Assembly: GCA_029851415.1 (NCBI GenBank)
Contig: CM056743.1
Span: 35,418,714 to 35,482,713 of the forward strand
DNA: 64,000 nucleotides
Source: Eretmocerus hayati
Taxonomy: Eukaryota > Arthropoda > Insecta > Hymenoptera > Aphelinidae
Reading direction: 5' to 3'
Shown here: positions 58,401 through 64,000 of the stretch, in pieces
Position numbering within the stretch: the stretch's first letter is position 1
Layout: the number at the start of each line of letters is the position of its first letter
Made by a program: the position numbers and the translations under genes
Notes under the pieces: model-generated
Database searches by the model: none
What the model saw: the letters and a program-made list of their open reading frames with translations, nothing else
Told to the model about the DNA's origin: nothing

Positions 58401-61400
58401 TGTTCCGATGTTGCCCTATATTTACATGCATAGATTTTTCTTCTTTTGAATAATGAATAAATGAAAAATTGAGAAGAATAAAACCTATCCTCTTGTAGGA
58501 GAAGCAAGCTCAAGCTCGAAAATGAAACACGTATGAAAACTCTCATCAAATTCTTCATTTAAAAATATCGGCGAAAGATTTCAACATTGCAAACTCATGT
58601 TTCATACGGAGGAGTGCAAATCGTCTAAAATCAATGTGGATTCTTTTCTCATTCATTTCATTCAGTTCATAATCTTATCAATTATCCTCATATCTGTGGC
58701 TACGAAAAAAAAAATGGTTTCTAGTGAGGAAATAAAAGATTATTGCTAACTTGTGTTGGAAATTCAAATTGTCCTAAATCAAATCATGAAGTGAACGATC
58801 TTCATAATCGTGATGAGTGCATGATTTCCAGACTTCTGATAATGATTCGAAAGTGCGAAACGTTATTACATCAATCCCCCAGCTGAGTAGTATTTGAACT
58901 ATAATGTATTTAACACGGGTGGCGCCTTATGATATATCTATACTAGTCAAATCAAATTATATTATTTGATAGATACACTGAACGAGCCAACCTCTCCTAA
59001 AACGAGTCAATGTATTCAAATGAACAGTATAATTATAGAGCATGATACATCCGAAATTCAAACTCAGTTTACTCAGGTTGTTTTAAGAGTCACGATTTGA
59101 GGAATATGAAAAGGAAGTTGGATTCAAAAACTCCGCCAGTCGATTCGTTGATCGCATTCAATTACATCGTCAAAAGAAAAATTTACCCTCGATTTGAATG
59201 ATGTAGAGTATGGTCGTATTCAACGTCGTTAAATCATTTTAAGACTCATCATGATGGGGATCTATATTATCCATTGCCGTTGCAGAACATTGCATAATAT
59301 CTTACGTGAGTCCTTGTAAAAACGGAAATCCTGTCAATTTGCACCTTTCTAATTCTTTCCTCTCGTCACGTCATAAGTGCATATATATATACGAGTACCA
59401 TTAACCTTCATCATGGTAATCATTAAAAAATGATGAAAAATACTAGTTTATCAAGCCTTGACGATATCACGCGTTATTACCGAAATTATATGTGCAGATA
59501 TAATGTAGACTTGGAGACTTATGAAAGATTCTCACGCAACAAACGAATACAATTTGAGAGTAAAATTCTAAAAGAAGAAAGAGAGTGATGCCAACACGTA
59601 AACTCAACACGACACAAATGCACCAGTCAATAATCATTAGTCACTCGTTTTCAATATCGACTCGGAAGAAGAAGAAGCGAGACCTCCACCGATTGATGGT
59701 TCTCTTCCTCTAACGTTAAGAGAAGTTCCATGACTCGATGGATTACCAAGACGTGTGCGCCTTTGTTCCAATCGTGCAAGAGAAAGCAAATATGAACCGA
59801 GCAGGAATGCCAATTTTCGGCATTTTTGCAACATATTGTATTAGGCACAGACGTTTTCAGTCATACATTGGAAATTCATAATGGTCTAAGGCCTGATTTT
59901 TTTTGAGAGATTGACACATCGCATTATTTCAAGGTTGCATATTGAAATCTTAAATTGGGATTTTGAGGAGCTTTCACACCTGTTTAGATTGAAAATCTAT
60001 CATTTTTACTTGATTGTCGTCATCAATTTGAGTTTCTATGATATCCAACCAAATCAACTTATTTCTAGTTCATAATTCAAATTGGTAGACTTTGTTCTAG
60101 TTTTTAGATTCCATTGATTATTACGAAGGTGACGATTGGTATACTTCATATCTCAAAGCACACATCTGTCATCACAATCTGTTCCGTTCTCATTCCAAAT
60201 TCCAAAGCATCGCCATCGTTGCGGCAGATAACAAGTTGGAATACTTTTTAAATGTGGCTCAAGATGTAACCCAAAGTAGCTCAAATTGTGCATATTTAAC
60301 AAAAATGTAGTTTGAGCAGATGTTTTTTCTGAACGATTAAACTTGACCGATTTTTTCCTTCGTCTCTCATCTGAATGAAAACATTTCATTAATGAATATC
60401 CGAGTGGCACAGTGTCTAAGCTGCGTACACCAAGTTAAGGTCCTTCATTCAGTTAATTTCTGAAACTCAACCAATGATATTTATATTATGGGAAATATCT
60501 GACAGTTATCTTTTCTCGAACCCCTCCATCTGTTGTTGACGATGAATGAACGTTGAATGATTGAGTAGTTGTAATTTTGAAGTGGCTCGATTGAGAATAA
60601 AGTTTTTATTTCTTTACATGACATGAAGATTTCATTCGCTTAGCCATTTTTATTTATGAGTTGATCACTGTTACTTATATCACTGGTGTCGTAATAGTTC
60701 ATTGAACGATTCGTACCTGCGTACATGTGCGTACAGTTATTATCTGCAATGAAGTCAAAGAGCTTTTAAATTAAAAATTAGTCTGAATAGCTTAAATGAG
60801 AACATTACTCTATTGTGGCAATTTTACCCGTTCACCGTTCGGACATTGTGCAAATGACCCACACTAGCAATAAATAAGATTCTGATTTGGACAGCTATAG
60901 GTTTTCAGATTCGATACTTGAGTTATATCAAAAGCACCTAGGAAAAGTCACTGTATTTGAGGGTTTCTGATTTCCAATGGTCAAAATCACAACAATAATC
61001 ATCTAAATTTATCTTGTCCTGCAATAAAACTATCTGAGTGAAATTGAGCGAAATTCACTGTCCTCAAAAAATAGACAAAACTTTGTTGTAACGATAAATT
61101 GCCATGAAATATCAAAAAACAAATTCGCAATCTTGATCTCAGAGCAAACCACACTCGCGCCACCCCCACCCCGTCACAAAATGTATAATTCAAACTAACC
61201 ACAATTTAATTTTTGTTCTGATTACAGCTATCGACGACGAGGCTCATTTCCAAAGCCCTACTGCAGTAACAACAATCATCGTCTTCGACGAGTGTCTCGT
61301 CGCATATTCAAGCAGATCAGCGTATCCCGCTGACGGCCCGATAACGGCGGCTAGCAAGAGGTGGCGTTCGCCAATAATTAATCTGCTGCTAAAAAGCAGT

Positions 61401-61692
61401 AGCTGACCTTGTGCTCGGGCACCATTCTCGCACATGCCCGCAGCTGCATCATCCATGACGAGGTCGGCGGCTGCGAGGAGGCCGAGTAGGTGCCGTAAGG
61501 CAATCTGCATGAGCAAGCCAAAAGGCTGAAAAAAAAAGGAAAAAAAATCAGCTACACTGAAACAACGAGGTGGGGTTCTAGCACAAATTCGCTGCTACTG
61601 TTGCGCCCTTAGCGGCGAATCATTATTTGCTCATGACCTCGTGAGTTTAGAATTGCATTTGAGCGCGAGGAGCTGCTCCGTCGGCTCCAAGC
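55461..61692. other. Long non-coding stretch, probably intron and/or intergenic
   Basis: No exon was supported with confidence. It contains a 76-bp tandem duplication, and an acceptor-like site at about 61224 (GATTACAG after a T-rich tract) that may start an untranslated exon ahead of 61693. It is otherwise AT-rich, with no repeats recognised. Confidence 0.4.
57164..57315. repeat. 76-bp tandem duplication
   Basis: Two adjacent 76-bp copies (57164-57239 and 57240-57315) differing at about two positions. A recent local duplication. Confidence 0.9.
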
Positions 61693-61867
61693 ATGGAGTA
61701 CGGGAGTGGCGGGCCCGGGGGTGGCCCGGGTTCCGGGACTACCGGTACGAGAGGCCCTGTACAACCGGCCCCCGGTGCTCTGGCTCGCGGACAAGATACC
61801 ACTGATTCCGCAGCTTGGCACAAGCACGAACAGATGATGCTCATGGAGTCCAGGCACAAGCAGCAAA
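61693..61867 (+). CDS. Candidate first coding exon with a Gly/Pro-rich N terminus
   Basis: Starts MEYGSGGPGGGPGSGTTG, continues through a Pro/Ala-rich stretch, and ends AWHKHEQMMLMESRHKQQ, a charged and probably helical segment. A consensus GTAAGT donor follows at 61868, leaving phase 1. The exon is GC-rich against an AT-rich background. Such N termini are common in nuclear regulatory proteins, but I do not recognise the family and the rest lies beyond the window or in unseen exons. Its exit phase differs from that of the 55413 exon, so the two are not simple alternatives for the same next exon. Confidence 0.55.
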
Positions 61868-62750
61868 GTAAGTATTTTATGATTTAGTTGAATGTTTTTT
61901 TGTTTGTCTTATACTACGATAAACAATTCCTTCAAAAGCCTTGATTGCTGTGCATGCTCAATGATCTCCTCAGTGATAAAAGATACTCACCAGGTTGATA
62001 CTCGAAATTGCATTCCTTGACGAGATTTACCTGGAGAGCCTGTCAGTATTTCACACCACGTCGATGTACTTCGATGCAACTTAACTTGATACTCAAAGAC
62101 CAAGAAAAATCACGTCCAATGCAACAAACCTCCTCTTTCTTCTAATACAAAGTGTCAAAATGTACAAACTAGAACACGAACATCCACTGGACACACAGTA
62201 TTCGACAGATCCTTCATCGCTATGATTATCCAAGAAATATATGTATATTTTCATACATCATACATAATATAGAAGCAACGACCACCAGGGGAAGATATCG
62301 AAAACCCAACTCCAATGTCATAATACATCTAGTAAGATACCGAATTCCAATGACTTTCAACACTCCTATTTCGACTTGTTGTATGTAGTTATGTGAACAT
62401 ATACGTTAGGAGGGGTGGTTTTTTTTACATCGAAAAGAAAAAACCATGCGCCTGCTTCATGAAAATCTATTAATCAATTTCGCACGAGAGGCCCATTTTC
62501 TTACCACAGCGTTGATTCGAGGGTTAACTCATTATTTTTAAAGCTTCCTCTTGCTCAATACTTATGGTGAAATTTTAAGAGATGGTGTACTTTTTTATGA
62601 TAGTATAAATATGGTAAGGGAGCGATTTAAGAGAATCAGGTTAAGAGAACGTTCATAAATTACTAAAGGGGAAGTTTCATTAATTTAGACTCCCTTCTCC
62701 CCCTCCCTCATCGTAAGATCTTTTTGAATGGTAAATATCTGACTCAGACA
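61868..62750. other. Probable intron following the Gly-rich exon
   Basis: AT-rich, nothing coding recognised. Confidence 0.4.
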
Positions 62751-62752
62751 TA

Positions 62753-63486
62753 GGGGAGAGTGGGGCAAAATTGGATAAGTGAGATAGCTCGGTCGGAGGC
62801 GAGTCTAGGCTTTCGCCGCGTGAATTCTCTTTTAATACCATCACAGACAATGGTTTTTATCGCGGCTAGGCCTCCTGAAACGATACTGGGAGTCCACGCT
62901 GACATAGGGGTGCTTTTCGAGGGCCTCACGCAGTTTATTTTCCAAATGCAAGATTACACGCTGCTTGTGCCGAAGTGAATTGGCTCAATCGCCATTTAGG
63001 GGTCAAAAACTACATTACAAAACGAAGATTTTGAGCCGTCGTGGGCCAAAATCGGTTCACTTGGTCCAAATGATCACAATTCTGCGAAAAAAACGCCTGG
63101 GGGCATTTTTGGACAAATTGGTGGGGGCGAATTTGGACAATGCTAAATCCCATCTAAAATCGGTCGACCGATCGCCTGTCCGTGTTTTCCGAGGATAATT
63201 GCCCGTATCGAGGCGCGTATGCGTTTGGGCAAATTTTTCAATTTTGAAAGGCTGTCCAAATTTGCCCCCAAAACTTGTCAAACGTGCCCCCAAGCTCGGG
63301 GCGAATTTGGACAGATTTTTGTTTTTCAACTTCAAGAAAAACTATGAACGCTGAGACCTAGGGGTCTGAAAAATTTTTTTACAATCTATTCAATAGTTGA
63401 ACTTCAAAGTCCCATAACGCGCCTAGCCCCAAGTATCGCCAGATAGCCCCACTGCAAAATCCGTCCAATTTTGTCCCACTCTCCCC
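62753..63486. mobile_element. DNA-transposon-like element with GGGGAGAGTGGGG ends and TA duplication
   Basis: The left end GGGGAGAGTGGGGCAAAATT and the right end (complement GGGGAGAGTGGGACAAAATT) are inverted, with TA directly outside each (62751-62752 and 63487-63488). Inside, short GGGCGAATTTGGACA-type phrases recur directly and inverted. The inner arms match only weakly. There is no transposase, and the open frames inside are not gene-like. Most likely a non-autonomous Tc1/mariner-type element. Confidence 0.75.
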
Positions 63487-63488
63487 TA

Positions 63489-64000
63489 TACCGTAGAAAT
63501 TTGGGACACCTCCCTCCAAGTTTCTCACGTAGTTCATGGAAGTTCCTTCATCAATGCCTTGTCAATGCATAGGTGATCAGTACAAGCAATCAAGATTGCC
63601 GTCTCAAAATTTAGGAAGTTCATGCGACCACTTCAATGAGCCAGCAGAGAATTCAATTCAAATCTAACGATTCGATACATTTCTGAGTCTCATTTGGGGT
63701 GCTGACATTTTTGTGCCTTTAACAATGCCACACCGAACCAGAGATATCAATGGAAAGTTGTAATGATTTGTTGAAATAATTCTGTCAAGCTATTAAATTG
63801 ATTTACGAGAAAGTTGAAATGAGGTGTTTCGGCGCAGTCCCTACCCAGATCTGGTCACAAATTGTTTGTTAATCATTGTAGAATCGCGAGACCCATGAAA
63901 CTGTATGATTTGACCAATACAATCTATGCATGTAGGGTGTCCACTGAATCTCAAACCATCTCGGTTGGAAAAATTCTGCTGAAAAGCCGTATAGGTGTGT
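63489..64000. other. Right end of window, no gene seen
   Basis: AT-rich sequence; no exon, repeat or regulatory site that I can support. Confidence 0.4.

Noticed and set aside
61244..61516. 90-codon minus-strand frame with Ala/Leu-rich content
   Set aside because: GC-rich but without splice context or domain; more likely part of an untranslated leader on the plus strand ahead of 61693.
1..64000. CRISPR arrays, bacterial operons or phage-like modules
   Set aside because: Introns, eukaryotic gene families and transposon types throughout; no regularly spaced direct repeats.

Overview
The window is animal nuclear DNA, almost certainly from an insect. It is AT-rich, its genes are split by short GT-AG introns (mostly 60-300 bp, a few in kilobases), and the proteins read as typical arthropod orthologues. 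A hymenopteran is plausible, but I cannot prove the order from sequence alone. No bacterial, organellar, tRNA, rRNA or CRISPR feature was found.

Layout. 1-12 kb holds little clear host coding sequence. A 6.5-kb segment (1366-7908) lies between two exact 17-bp direct repeats. It differs in texture from its flanks and carries one intact 287-codon ORF with a paired Cys/His motif. 12.3-21.1 kb is an island of long inverted-repeat (foldback) elements lying nearly end to end, two of them touching. 21.7-43 kb is gene-dense: NADP-isocitrate dehydrogenase (minus), a complete Cullin-3 (minus), the acetyltransferase NAA60 (plus), tRNA 2'-phosphotransferase (plus), and a U6 TUTase/Star-PAP-type terminal nucleotidyltransferase (plus) that starts only 55 bp after the phosphotransferase stop. 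43-51.4 kb holds a complete six-exon gene for a 1077-residue RS/Pro-Gly/Gln-rich nuclear protein that I could not assign to a family. 51.4-64 kb is mostly non-coding. It has a GC-richer promoter-like zone, a candidate 16-codon first coding exon (55413-55460), a candidate Gly-rich first coding exon (61693-61867), and one more foldback element near the end.

Gene models were built by hand: exon joins were accepted only when GT and AG sites were present, the phase was preserved, and the joined product was continuous. Cullin-3 (12 coding exons, 775 aa), IDH (2 exons, 490 aa), NAA60 (2 exons, 362 aa), the TUTase (4 exons, 716 aa) and the RS-rich protein (6 exons, 1077 aa) all close in frame. Functionally these are housekeeping genes: NADPH supply, ubiquitin ligation, N-terminal acetylation at the Golgi, tRNA splicing repair, U6/mRNA tailing, and probably splicing. 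The accessory interest lies in the foldback island, the 17-bp-flanked segment, the tight phosphotransferase/TUTase pair, and several exon-like pieces whose genes run out of the window.
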